Source of the DNA: Lewinellaceae bacterium
GTDB taxonomy: Bacteria; Bacteroidota; Bacteroidia; Chitinophagales; Saprospiraceae
Reading direction: 5' to 3'
Length of the DNA stretch: 64,000 bases
NCBI GenBank assembly: GCA_020636075.1
Contig: JACJYO010000014.1
Location: 28,472-92,471 of the forward strand
In this document: piece by piece, positions 9,373 through 17,336 of the stretch
Layout of the letters: every line of letters starts with the position of its first letter
Numbering within the stretch: the first letter of the stretch is position 1
The notes under the pieces: generated by a model
The model's database searches: none
Told to the model about the DNA's origin: nothing
The model's input: only the letters and a program-made list of their open reading frames with translations
Translations under genes and position numbers: made by a program

Positions 9373-10797
9373 ATGGCAAATCCGGTTCTGTACGATGTTC
9401 TTCTGAGTTTTGACAAAGCCGAATTGCGGCGTTTCGGCAAGCTCGTGCGCTCGCCGTTTTTTACCCACCGTTCGGAGCTGGAGCGCATGTTCAGCTTTTT
9501 GGCGGGCTGCCTTTACCGGGGCCGGGCCCTGCCCGGAAAGGATGTTTTGTTTAAAAAATCATTTCCGGAAAAAACCTACGACGATTTGTTGCTGCGGGCC
9601 ACAATGAGCGACCTGCGCGAACTGATGGAGGATTTTCTGATCTGGCAAAAACTGCGTGGCGACAAGTTCCGCGCCCGGCTGGCCCTGGCCGCCCAATACC
9701 GCGAACGCAACCTGGCCAAATTTTTCAGCCAAACCATGAAAAAGGCGGCAGAAGAACTGGACAGCGACCCCTACAAAAATGCCGAGCATTTGGCCCAGCG
9801 GCTCGATTTTCAATTGGAAAAAGCGCATTTTCAAACCCAAACCGTACGCACAGCGGCGCTCCCGTTGCAGGCCATTTCCAATTCGATCGACCTGCTCTAC
9901 CTGGCTCAAAAACTCCGGCACGCCTGCACCCAACTGTCTCACCAGGCTGTTTTTAAAACTCGGTACGACTTCGGACTGCTGCCCCGGGTACTCGAGGACG
10001 TGGAAACGGGCGGGCACCTGAACACGCCGGCGGTGGCGCTGTACTACTATTGCTACCGGTTTCTGACCGAACAATACAGCCTCGAGTATTTCCGGCGTTT
10101 CCGGGCCGAGCTGCGGCAAAACGGCAACGCGTTCCCCGACGGCGAACTCAAAGGGCTGTACCTGTTTGCCATAAATTTTTGCATCCGGAAACTGAACGAG
10201 GGCAGCGAACCCTTCATTCGGGAGGGCTGGGAACTATACCAGGAAGGTTTGGCCAAGGGTTTTTTGCTCGAACACGGGCGGCTGTCGGGGTTTACCTTCA
10301 ACAACGTGGTCGCTTTCGGGATCAAACTCGAAGCCTTTCGCGAGGTTGAAATTTTTATACAAAAGTACCGCAAGGTGCTGGAGCCCGCCCAGCAGGAAGG
10401 CTTTGTCAACTTTAACCTGGCGCGCTTGGAATACAGCCGACACCAGTTCAGCGCGGCGCTCCGGCTCTTGCAAACCGCCGATTTCAAAGACCTGATCAAC
10501 AACCTGATCGCCAAAACGCTCCAGTTGAAAATTTACTACGAACTCGGCGAATTTGACTTGCTGGAGTCGCACCTCGATAGTTTCCGGACGTTTATCCGGC
10601 GGCGCGAACTGAGCGACTACCACCGCGCCAATTTTACTAATATCATCGGGCTGGTACGGAAATTAACGGCGCTGCCGCCCGGCGAAAAGCAGGCAAAATC
10701 GGCCCTGCGCACTGCAATTGAAAACACGGAAATTCTGACCGAACGGGACTGGCTTTTGGACATGCTTGGCAAAACCGGCCCTGGATCGGGCAATTAG
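9373..10797 (+). CDS. Uncharacterised helical (TPR-like) protein, paralogue of 43856-45301
   Basis: The 474-residue protein is soluble, rich in Leu, Arg, Phe and Tyr, and has no signal peptide or membrane segment, so it is probably cytoplasmic. The start MANPVLYDVLLSFDKAELRRF is preferred to a TTG 24 bases upstream. The N-terminal pattern L-x-x-F-x-K-x-E-L-x-R-F-x-K-x-x-x-SP-F-F and the late motif ELGEFDLLESHLDSFRTFI are shared with the protein at 43856-45301. That relative has nearly the same length and layout (EQGEYLALDSLMDSFRIFL). The middle and end read like degenerate helical repeats. I do not recognise a named domain. Similar proteins are frequent in Bacteroidota in my memory, but none with an assigned role. 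Confidence 0.8.
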   Translation: MANPVLYDVLLSFDKAELRRFGKLVRSPFFTHRSELERMFSFLAGCLYRGRALPGKDVLFKKSFPEKTYDDLLLRATMSDLRELMEDFLIWQKLRGDKFRARLALAAQYRERNLAKFFSQTMKKAAEELDSDPYKNAEHLAQRLDFQLEKAHFQTQTVRTAALPLQAISNSIDLLYLAQKLRHACTQLSHQAVFKTRYDFGLLPRVLEDVETGGHLNTPAVALYYYCYRFLTEQYSLEYFRRFRAELRQNGNAFPDGELKGLYLFAINFCIRKLNEGSEPFIREGWELYQEGLAKGFLLEHGRLSGFTFNNVVAFGIKLEAFREVEIFIQKYRKVLEPAQQEGFVNFNLARLEYSRHQFSAALRLLQTADFKDLINNLIAKTLQLKIYYELGEFDLLESHLDSFRTFIRRRELSDYHRANFTNIIGLVRKLTALPPGEKQAKSALRTAIENTEILTERDWLLDMLGKTGPGSGN

Positions 10798-10861
10798 AGC
10801 GCCAATTGCCGCTATTAGCCAAAACCGGGTTTCCATTTGCGCCAATTTTGAAATAAAAAAG

Positions 10862-12835
10862 ATGAATATGCCTTTAAAATCGCTTGGGTGTTTCCTGGCT
10901 TTTCTGCTCTGGAACACCGCGCTGACGGCACAACGCCTTGCGCCGCCTGAAGAACTACAGCAATTGCATTGCCACAAACCGGAAACAGTTTCCCGCCATT
11001 TTCAAAGTACCGAACGCTCCGCCGCAGGGGATTCCTACGATCTGGGGTACCTGCGCTGCTTTTGGACCGTCGACCCTGCCGTGCATTACATCCAGGGGCA
11101 TGTGACGACGTATTTCACCGCGAAAGTGGACGCCCTTGCCGAACTGGGATTTGACCTGAGCCTGAACATGCAGATCGACTCCGTGCGCTACCACGGCCAA
11201 CTTTTAACCTATACCCACGATTCCGACGACGCGCTGAAGGTTTTGCTGCCCAATCCCCTGGCGGCTGGAATTCGGGACTCGGTGACCATTTTTTATCAGG
11301 GCGCCCCTGTAGATGGACAAGCATTCGGCACGTTCATTACCTCAAACCACAATGGCACACCCGTGCTGTGGACACTTAGTCAGCCTTTCGGCGCCTTGCA
11401 ATGGTGGCCTTGCAAACAAAGCCTGTCGGACAAGGCCGACTCCATCGATATCCAGGTGACAGTGCCTGCGGGCTACAAGGTGGCCAGCAACGGATTGCTG
11501 CAATCGGTTACCCCCGGCCCGAATGGCTACGTGTATCACTGGCACAGCAAATACCCGATCGCTACTTACCTCGTGGCCATTGGTGTGACCAACTATGAGG
11601 AATACACGGAATACGTGCCATACCCGGGCGGGACGATTCCGGTGCTGAATTACTGGTATCCGGAATTTGTCGACCAGGCGCAAACGGAAACCGGCGTGAC
11701 GGTAGAGATCATGCAGTTGTTTAACGATCACGCAGGGCTGTATCCGTTTTACGAAGAAAAATACGGGCATGCGCACTTCGGCTTTGGCGGTGGCATGGAG
11801 CACCAAACCATGAGTTTTATGATTGGCGCCAACTATGGCCTGATTGCCCACGAACTGGCTCACCAGTGGTTTGGCGACAAAGTGACCTGTGGCAGCTGGC
11901 AACACATCTGGCTCAACGAGGGTTTTGCAACCTACTTCGAAGGCCTGAGCCGCGAAGCCTATTTCTCGCCTGCGACCTGGTACAATTGGAAACTGGGCAA
12001 AAAAAACAACGTGACGTCTCAACCGGGGGGCTCGGTTTTTGTGCCCGACACTACTGACATTAACCGCATTTTTGATGGCCGCCTGAGCTACAACAAAGGC
12101 GCTTGCCTCCTGCACATGCTGCGTTGGATGCTGGGCGACGACACATTTTTTCAGGGTATCCGCAGTTATCTGAACGATCCCAAACTGGCATTCAACTTCG
12201 CCTATACTGCCGACCTGCAAGCGCACCTGGAAGCTGCCAGCGGGCAGGACCTGGAGCGCTTTTTCGAGCAATGGTTTTACGGAGAGGGCTACCCGACGTA
12301 TACGCTGAACTGGGCACAGAACAAGGGTTTTTTCGAGGGCTGGATGGATCAATCGGCCTCTATGCCCGGTTCGGTCCCGGTGTTCGATATTCCGGTGCCG
12401 GTGCGCGTTTACGGTCTTGACCAGGACTCAACGCTGGTGCTCCAGCCCGGCCCGAACGGCACGGCTTATTTCAGCGTACTTATACCATTTCAGATTGATT
12501 CCGTGGCAATTGATCCCGATTTGTGGATCTTATCCGGACAAAACAGCGTGGTTAAGCTCATCGACGCGGTGCATACTCCGGTCATTGCGCTGGGTTTGCG
12601 CGTAGCGCCAAATCCCGTGACTGATATCTTTCGGATTAGCGGTGCGCAACTCCCGGGCAATGGGAGACTGCGTGTAGTGGATGTACTTGGCCAAACGCTG
12701 TTCGATCAGGCTGTGCCGCGCCAGGCAGACGATTGGCAAATGACAATTGATCTGGGTGCGCAACCTGCCGGAGTTTATTTCCTTCAAATTGAAGGTGCCG
12801 GTTGGATAAGCGAAACGGTGCGTCTGGTGAAGTAG
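10862..12835 (+). CDS. Secreted M1 family aminopeptidase with T9SS sorting domain
   Basis: The 657-residue protein starts at MNMPLKSLGCFLAFLL, a signal peptide ending near ALTAQ. The zinc site is complete: H330-E-L-A-H334 followed by W-L-N-E353, the HExxH-x18-E spacing of M1 metallopeptidases. The GAMEN exopeptidase motif is present in altered form as GGMEH just before it. An N-terminal beta-sandwich (about 60-220) precedes the catalytic domain (about 225-490). From about residue 580 a sorting domain begins (LRVAPNPVTDIF ... QPAGVYFLQIEG), so the enzyme should be secreted by T9SS. It probably trims amino acids from external peptides for nutrition. The Asn-to-His change in GAMEN may alter N-terminus recognition. 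It follows the 9373 gene by 64 bases on the same strand. Confidence 0.92.
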   Translation: MNMPLKSLGCFLAFLLWNTALTAQRLAPPEELQQLHCHKPETVSRHFQSTERSAAGDSYDLGYLRCFWTVDPAVHYIQGHVTTYFTAKVDALAELGFDLSLNMQIDSVRYHGQLLTYTHDSDDALKVLLPNPLAAGIRDSVTIFYQGAPVDGQAFGTFITSNHNGTPVLWTLSQPFGALQWWPCKQSLSDKADSIDIQVTVPAGYKVASNGLLQSVTPGPNGYVYHWHSKYPIATYLVAIGVTNYEEYTEYVPYPGGTIPVLNYWYPEFVDQAQTETGVTVEIMQLFNDHAGLYPFYEEKYGHAHFGFGGGMEHQTMSFMIGANYGLIAHELAHQWFGDKVTCGSWQHIWLNEGFATYFEGLSREAYFSPATWYNWKLGKKNNVTSQPGGSVFVPDTTDINRIFDGRLSYNKGACLLHMLRWMLGDDTFFQGIRSYLNDPKLAFNFAYTADLQAHLEAASGQDLERFFEQWFYGEGYPTYTLNWAQNKGFFEGWMDQSASMPGSVPVFDIPVPVRVYGLDQDSTLVLQPGPNGTAYFSVLIPFQIDSVAIDPDLWILSGQNSVVKLIDAVHTPVIALGLRVAPNPVTDIFRISGAQLPGNGRLRVVDVLGQTLFDQAVPRQADDWQMTIDLGAQPAGVYFLQIEGAGWISETVRLVK

Positions 12836-12890
12836 TCGCGAGGAAATGAAGGTGTATCATAGGTCCTCGCGCGCAGACGATTCCAAATTT

Positions 12891-12953
12891 TCACCACGGA
12901 GACGCGGAGGCCACGGAGTTTAATCCTCTGTGGCCTCCGCGTCTCCGTGGTGA
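12891..12953. repeat. Near-perfect 28-bp inverted repeat (hairpin)
   Basis: Arms 12891-12918 and 12926-12953 pair with a single G.T mismatch around a 7-base loop, and flanking T and A runs extend the stem by about three pairs. The core unit reads CACCACGGAGACGCGGAGG. This belongs to a kind of G/C-rich intergenic palindrome I remember from many unrelated genomes. It sits between the aminopeptidase stop and the next start, where it could stop transcription or protect a 3' end, although it lacks a plain U-tract terminator layout. Confidence 0.9.
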
Positions 12954-13055
12954 AAAAAATATTCTACGGCGGGTATTTCAGATTTCTCCCTTTTGATACG
13001 GCCTCTACCAGACAACTTGCGATATTTGCCCTCCGTTTTCACGAAAACAAGGATC

Positions 13056-15041
13056 ATGGCAGCCAAGGGCAAACGCAATAAACCCAACCTAAAAGGCAAA
13101 CGCAGCGCACAGGCGGAAAAAGCAGCTTCTCCGAAGCAAAAACGCTCGGTGCAGCTGTACACCACCTTTCAAAAAGGATTCTGGCGCCAGCACTGGTTGC
13201 CGGTACTTTTGCTATTGGGTATTCCATTTGCTTTGTATGCAGTGGCGATTCGCTTTGGGTATGTACTCGATGACCAAATGGTGTACTGGCAAAATGCCTA
13301 TGTGCAAAAAGGCTTTGCAGGCATTCGGGACATATTTGGGTATGATAGTTTTATGGGCTATTTCCAGAAAAAGGAAAACCTGTTTTTGCTGGAAGGCGGT
13401 CGCTATCGCCCCCTTTCGTTGGCCACTTTTGCTATGGAAGTGGGCTTGTTTGGAGAAAAACAGACCCATATCAGCCACTTTCTCAATATCCTGTTCTATG
13501 GGATAACCGGGGTTGTTTTATACCGCGTTTTGCTGGGCTTTTTCCCGCTTAAAGAAAATGGACGCTGGTATTTCAGTGCGGCATTTATAGGCGCTTTGCT
13601 TTTTGTACTGCACCCTCTGCATTCGGAGGCTGTGGCAAATATCAAAGGCCGCGATGAAATTCTTGCCTTGTTGTTCAGCCTTTCCGCCTTATATGCTTCG
13701 CTGAAATATTTTGACACCGACCGCAGTGGATGGAATTGGGCGGCGGGCTTTCTGTTGCTCCTGGGTTTGTTTGCCAAGGAAAATGCGCTGACTTTTTTGG
13801 CAGTAATTCCGCTGACAGTGTGGTTTTTGACCAAGGCGCCAATTGGCCGCATTGTTACCGCCAGTGTGCCGTTATTGCTGGCAGCACTGGTTTTTATCAT
13901 CATCCGCTATCAGGCGCTGGGCTTTATGCTCGATCACGGCAAATCAGTGGGTGATCTGATGAACAATCCCTTCCTGGGCATGACCGCTGGTGAAAAACTG
14001 GCCACGACCTTTTTGACACTGGGTTGGTATATCAAATTGTTGTTCTGGCCCCACCCGCTCACGCACGACTATTACCCCTATCACGTGCCCAAAGTCGACT
14101 GGGCCGACTGGAGGGCGCTGTTGTCGCTGGCGCTGTATTTAGGCCTGGGGATATGGGCGTTGCTGAATATCAAAAAACGGCAGGTGCCTGCTTATGCGAT
14201 TTTGTTTTGGCTGCTTACGCTGAGCATTGTTTCCAACTTGTTCGTCTCGGTCGGTACGTTTATGAACGAGCGTTTTGCCTTTATGCCGTCTGTGGCTTTC
14301 AGTCTGCTTTCGGGTTGGTTTTTGGCGATAAAACTGCCGGAATGGTTTAAGGAAAAACCTAACCAACCGTACTGGTTGGGCGTGGGTATGGCGCTCCTTG
14401 TGGCAGGCGCCTATAGTTGGCTCACCTTTAAACGCGTACCCGAATGGAAAGACGCGCTTTCCCTCAATGGCTCGGCCGTCAAAACCTCACCCAATAGTGC
14501 ACGTTCGCATTGTTTTTATGTCACGGCGCTGTATGACAATGTTTATTTAAAAGAAAAAGAACCGACCGAAAAGGCGCGCTGGGTGGATACCATGGAATAC
14601 CATATCAATCGCTCGCTGGAAATCAATCCCGATTATGGTTCTGCATTGGTAATGAAAGGTGCCATTGCTGCTGCGCGTTTTGAGCAAGACCGGCAAATGG
14701 ATAAGCTGTTCCATGAGTTTAGCATTGTTTTGGAAAAAATTCCGAACAACGCCAATTTCCGGCCGTTCTTTGATCAATACATGAAGTACCTCGCATCCAG
14801 CGGTGGTAACCCGAATAAGATTCACGCTTTCTGTTATCAAATGGGCTATGAATATTTTTTCAAAGAGAAGGGCGATATAAACAACGCCATAGCTGTACTG
14901 GAGCACGCTTTGCCCACACAATGGGAAGACGAGCGCGTGCTGAATGCCTTGGCAGAAGTGTATACCGCTGCCGGTAATACGGCCAAGGCAGCTGAAATGA
15001 AGAGCCGGGCAGAAGCGTCTTCGAAAGTTTTGGTCCGGTAA
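13056..15041 (+). CDS. TMTC-like membrane glycosyltransferase with TPR tail
   Basis: The 661-residue protein starts at MAAKGKRNK, preceded by an AAGGA-like site; an upstream in-frame start lacks one. A Lys/Arg-rich cytoplasmic tail (residues 1-45) leads into about ten membrane segments (about 50-470). Loop motifs FGYVLDDQMVYW and GGRYRPLSL, and HPLHSEAVANIKGRDEI after the next segments, match the TMTC/O-mannosyltransferase-like GT-C group, whose Asp-Asp in the first loop is catalytic. Residues about 490-661 are helical TPR-like repeats (NPDYGSALVMKGAIA, LNALAEVYTAAGNTAKAAEM). A role in glycosylating exported proteins or envelope glycans is inferred. The stop codon overlaps a repeat shared with 2910-2932. 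Confidence 0.82.
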   Translation: MAAKGKRNKPNLKGKRSAQAEKAASPKQKRSVQLYTTFQKGFWRQHWLPVLLLLGIPFALYAVAIRFGYVLDDQMVYWQNAYVQKGFAGIRDIFGYDSFMGYFQKKENLFLLEGGRYRPLSLATFAMEVGLFGEKQTHISHFLNILFYGITGVVLYRVLLGFFPLKENGRWYFSAAFIGALLFVLHPLHSEAVANIKGRDEILALLFSLSALYASLKYFDTDRSGWNWAAGFLLLLGLFAKENALTFLAVIPLTVWFLTKAPIGRIVTASVPLLLAALVFIIIRYQALGFMLDHGKSVGDLMNNPFLGMTAGEKLATTFLTLGWYIKLLFWPHPLTHDYYPYHVPKVDWADWRALLSLALYLGLGIWALLNIKKRQVPAYAILFWLLTLSIVSNLFVSVGTFMNERFAFMPSVAFSLLSGWFLAIKLPEWFKEKPNQPYWLGVGMALLVAGAYSWLTFKRVPEWKDALSLNGSAVKTSPNSARSHCFYVTALYDNVYLKEKEPTEKARWVDTMEYHINRSLEINPDYGSALVMKGAIAAARFEQDRQMDKLFHEFSIVLEKIPNNANFRPFFDQYMKYLASSGGNPNKIHAFCYQMGYEYFFKEKGDINNAIAVLEHALPTQWEDERVLNALAEVYTAAGNTAKAAEMKSRAEASSKVLVR

Positions 15042-15061
15042 CCCTCCAACCAGAAACCTTC
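15039..15061. repeat. 23-bp copy of the repeat at 2910-2932
   Basis: The 23 bases beginning at the TAA stop of the TMTC-like gene are identical to 2910-2932. They are followed by a degenerate continuation (CTAACGTTCTAAC) that extends to just before the metF start at 15079. Here only one arm is present, so no strong hairpin forms. In both places the repeat abuts the 3' end of a polytopic membrane glycosyltransferase-like gene. Confidence 0.85.
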
Positions 15062-15078
15062 TAACGTTCTAACATTAA

Positions 15079-16035
15079 ATGAAAGTAACCGAACATTTTG
15101 CGAAGGCGAAGGGGAAGACACTGATCTCCTTTGAAGTATTGCCACCGCTGAAAGGTGGGAGTATGGAGACGATTTTTAGTACGCTGGATGTGCTGATGGA
15201 ATTCAAGCCGCCCTTCATTGATGTGACTTATCATCGGGAGGAATACATTTATAAAGTACGACCATCCGGGTATTACGAAAAAGCGGCTATTCGCAAACGC
15301 CCCGGCACGGTAGGCATTTGCGCGGCGCTCATGCACCGCTATGATGTGGATGCGATACCGCATTTGATTTGCGGCGGCTTCTCAACCGATGAAACGGAAA
15401 ATGCGTTGATTGATCTCAACTTCCTCGGAATCAACAATGTTTTGGCACTGCGTGGCGATGCCCGCCAGTTTGAAGAGCGTTTTGTGCCCCACGATCAGGG
15501 ACATAAATACGCGCTCGACCTGGTGCGCCAGATGGTAAGCATGAATGAGGGTAAGTACCTCGATCCGGACATTGTGAATGGTCAGAAGACGGATTTCTGT
15601 ATCGGAGTGGCGGGCTATCCGGAGAAGCACTTTGAAGCCCCAAATTTTGATGTAGACCTGGCTTACACCAAAAAGAAGGTGGATGCCGGAGCGCACTATA
15701 TCGTTACGCAAATGTTTTTTGACAACCAGAAGTATTTCGACTATGTCGATGCATGCCGTAAAATTGGCATTGAGGTTCCCATTGTGCCGGGCCTGAAGCC
15801 GTTGACAAAAAGTTACCAGTTAAATTCCATCCCACGGAAGTTTTTTGTCAACATGCCCAAAGACCTGGTTAACGAGGCGCTTAAAGCAAAAGATCAGGAA
15901 GCCATCCGGCAAGTTGGTATCGAGTGGTGTATCCAGCAATCCAGGGAGCTGAAAGCGGCGGGTGTACCCTGCCTGCATTACTACACCATGGGCGATACGG
16001 AAACAATACGGCAGATTGCTGCAGCGGTATCCTAG
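15079..16035 (+). CDS. metF: Methylenetetrahydrofolate reductase
   Basis: MetF reduces 5,10-methylenetetrahydrofolate to 5-methyltetrahydrofolate with FAD and NAD(P)H and supplies methyl groups for methionine synthesis. The 318-residue protein is of bacterial MetF length, without the eukaryotic regulatory domain. Visible landmarks are ISFEVLPPLKGG at the N-terminus (catalytic Glu region), FIDVTYHREE, LGINNVLALRGD, FCIGVAGYPEKH, DAGAHYIVTQMFFD (flavin and folate contacts) and VPGLKPL. It starts 37 bases after the TMTC-like gene and may be cotranscribed with it. Confidence 0.95.
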   Translation: MKVTEHFAKAKGKTLISFEVLPPLKGGSMETIFSTLDVLMEFKPPFIDVTYHREEYIYKVRPSGYYEKAAIRKRPGTVGICAALMHRYDVDAIPHLICGGFSTDETENALIDLNFLGINNVLALRGDARQFEERFVPHDQGHKYALDLVRQMVSMNEGKYLDPDIVNGQKTDFCIGVAGYPEKHFEAPNFDVDLAYTKKKVDAGAHYIVTQMFFDNQKYFDYVDACRKIGIEVPIVPGLKPLTKSYQLNSIPRKFFVNMPKDLVNEALKAKDQEAIRQVGIEWCIQQSRELKAAGVPCLHYYTMGDTETIRQIAAAVS

Positions 16036-16184
16036 CCTTTGGCCATTTTAGGCATTTTCGCATCGCACAAAGCGTTCAAATTTTCGTTTCCCTATAAAAC
16101 TACCCAACTTGTGCGCAGAATTGGCGCCTGGCTACCCTGTAGTGCTCAGCCATAGGGAAGACACAAGGAACCACCACATTGCTT

Positions 16185-17168
16185 ATGAGAGAACTGCTTT
16201 TTGCCTTGCTCCTTTTAACCGGCCTGGAGGTCCATGCCCAGGACCCTATATTTTCCCAGTTTTATGCAGCGCCCCTGCAGTTAAATCCTGCATTTGCCGG
16301 GAGTAGCTACGCGCCGCGCGCTGGTGCAGCTTACCGCAATCAATGGACCGGCTTTAATAGTGCATACCGTACGTACGCCGTTTTTTACGAACAAAGTCTG
16401 GATCGTTTCAACAGCGGCATTGGTTTCAACCTTGAAGGTGACAATGCCGGCGATGGCATTTTGCGTACCACCCGCTTTTCTTTGAATTATGCCTACCGGC
16501 TAAAGATTTCGGATCAACTGGCCGTTAAAATCGGAGCTGAAGCCGGCATGCATCAAACTGCGTTGGATTGGGACCAACTTGTATTCCCCGACCAGCTTGA
16601 CCCGATAGAGGGTGCCGTAATAACGACCTCTGAGCAACGGCCCGATCAGTTAAATAAAACCCTGTTCGATGTCTCTTCAGGATTACTGTTGCTCAGCAAC
16701 CGTTTTTGGCTGGGCGTTGGGCTAAAGCACCTCAACACCCCTAACCAGGGTTATTTGCTTTTGAACGATAATTTATCCGGTGGCTTGCCGTTGCGCTATA
16801 CAGTGCATGGCGGCACCGAGATCATTGTTAAGAAGGGCAATAAAGCACAATCTGCCTCGTTTATCTCCCCGAATTTCCTCTTTGTTTCACAGGGGCCATT
16901 TAAGCAAGTAAATATCGGCGCCTATGCGGCACTCGGGCCAGTTTTCACCGGTATCTGGTTTCGGCACACTTTTGAAAACTCAGATGCTGCGATTTTGATG
17001 CTGGGATTCAGACAAGAGATGTTCAAAATAGGCCTTAGCTACGACCTGACGGTGTCTGGTTTGGCCGGGCGAGCCGGCGGCACATACGAATTAAGCTTTG
17101 GCATTTTTTTCGATAAAGGCAAAAAGCGCCCCTTCGACCTCAACGATTGCACAAAAATGTTTCACTAA
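16185..17168 (+). CDS. PorP/SprF family outer-membrane protein
   Basis: The 327-residue protein has a short signal peptide (MRELLFALLLLTGLEVHAQ) followed immediately by the family hallmark QDPIFSQFYAAPLQLNPAFAG. The rest alternates polar and aromatic beta strands (NQWTGFNSAYRTYAVFYEQS, GIGFNLEGDNAGDG, GFRQEMFKIGLSYDLTVSG), consistent with a small outer-membrane beta barrel. PorP/SprF proteins work with T9SS, typically docking a specific large cargo or gliding adhesin. The first ATG (16185) is used; an in-frame TTG two codons upstream is less likely. It lies directly upstream of gldJ. Which cargo it serves cannot be told from the sequence. Confidence 0.9.
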   Translation: MRELLFALLLLTGLEVHAQDPIFSQFYAAPLQLNPAFAGSSYAPRAGAAYRNQWTGFNSAYRTYAVFYEQSLDRFNSGIGFNLEGDNAGDGILRTTRFSLNYAYRLKISDQLAVKIGAEAGMHQTALDWDQLVFPDQLDPIEGAVITTSEQRPDQLNKTLFDVSSGLLLLSNRFWLGVGLKHLNTPNQGYLLLNDNLSGGLPLRYTVHGGTEIIVKKGNKAQSASFISPNFLFVSQGPFKQVNIGAYAALGPVFTGIWFRHTFENSDAAILMLGFRQEMFKIGLSYDLTVSGLAGRAGGTYELSFGIFFDKGKKRPFDLNDCTKMFH

Positions 17169-17295
17169 TTGGCGCTATCGCCATATTTTTTAATGAAGTG
17201 ACAGTGAAATGATAAAATTGACGAATGCCTAAAATAATAGGTTGGTCATTCGTTAAAATTTGGCAAGTGCCTGATAGTGAAATGTTTTATTTGCC

Positions 17296-17303
17296 TACAT
17301 TTG
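17296..17303 (+). promoter_or_regulatory. Candidate Bacteroidota -7 box upstream of gldJ
   Basis: TACATTTG matches the Bacteroidota sigma-A -7 consensus TAnnTTTG and lies 33 bases before the gldJ ATG at 17337. No good TTTG -33 box is found at the usual distance, so this is a tentative promoter. Confidence 0.4.
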
Positions 17304-17336
17304 CTGCTCATTTTTCAAAACCTGCTAGTTAATACG

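Noticed and set aside
11342..12352. Minus-strand open frame of 336 codons
   Set aside because: It is the complement of the M1 peptidase catalytic domain, whose HExxH-x18-E site is intact. The minus translation has no family features.
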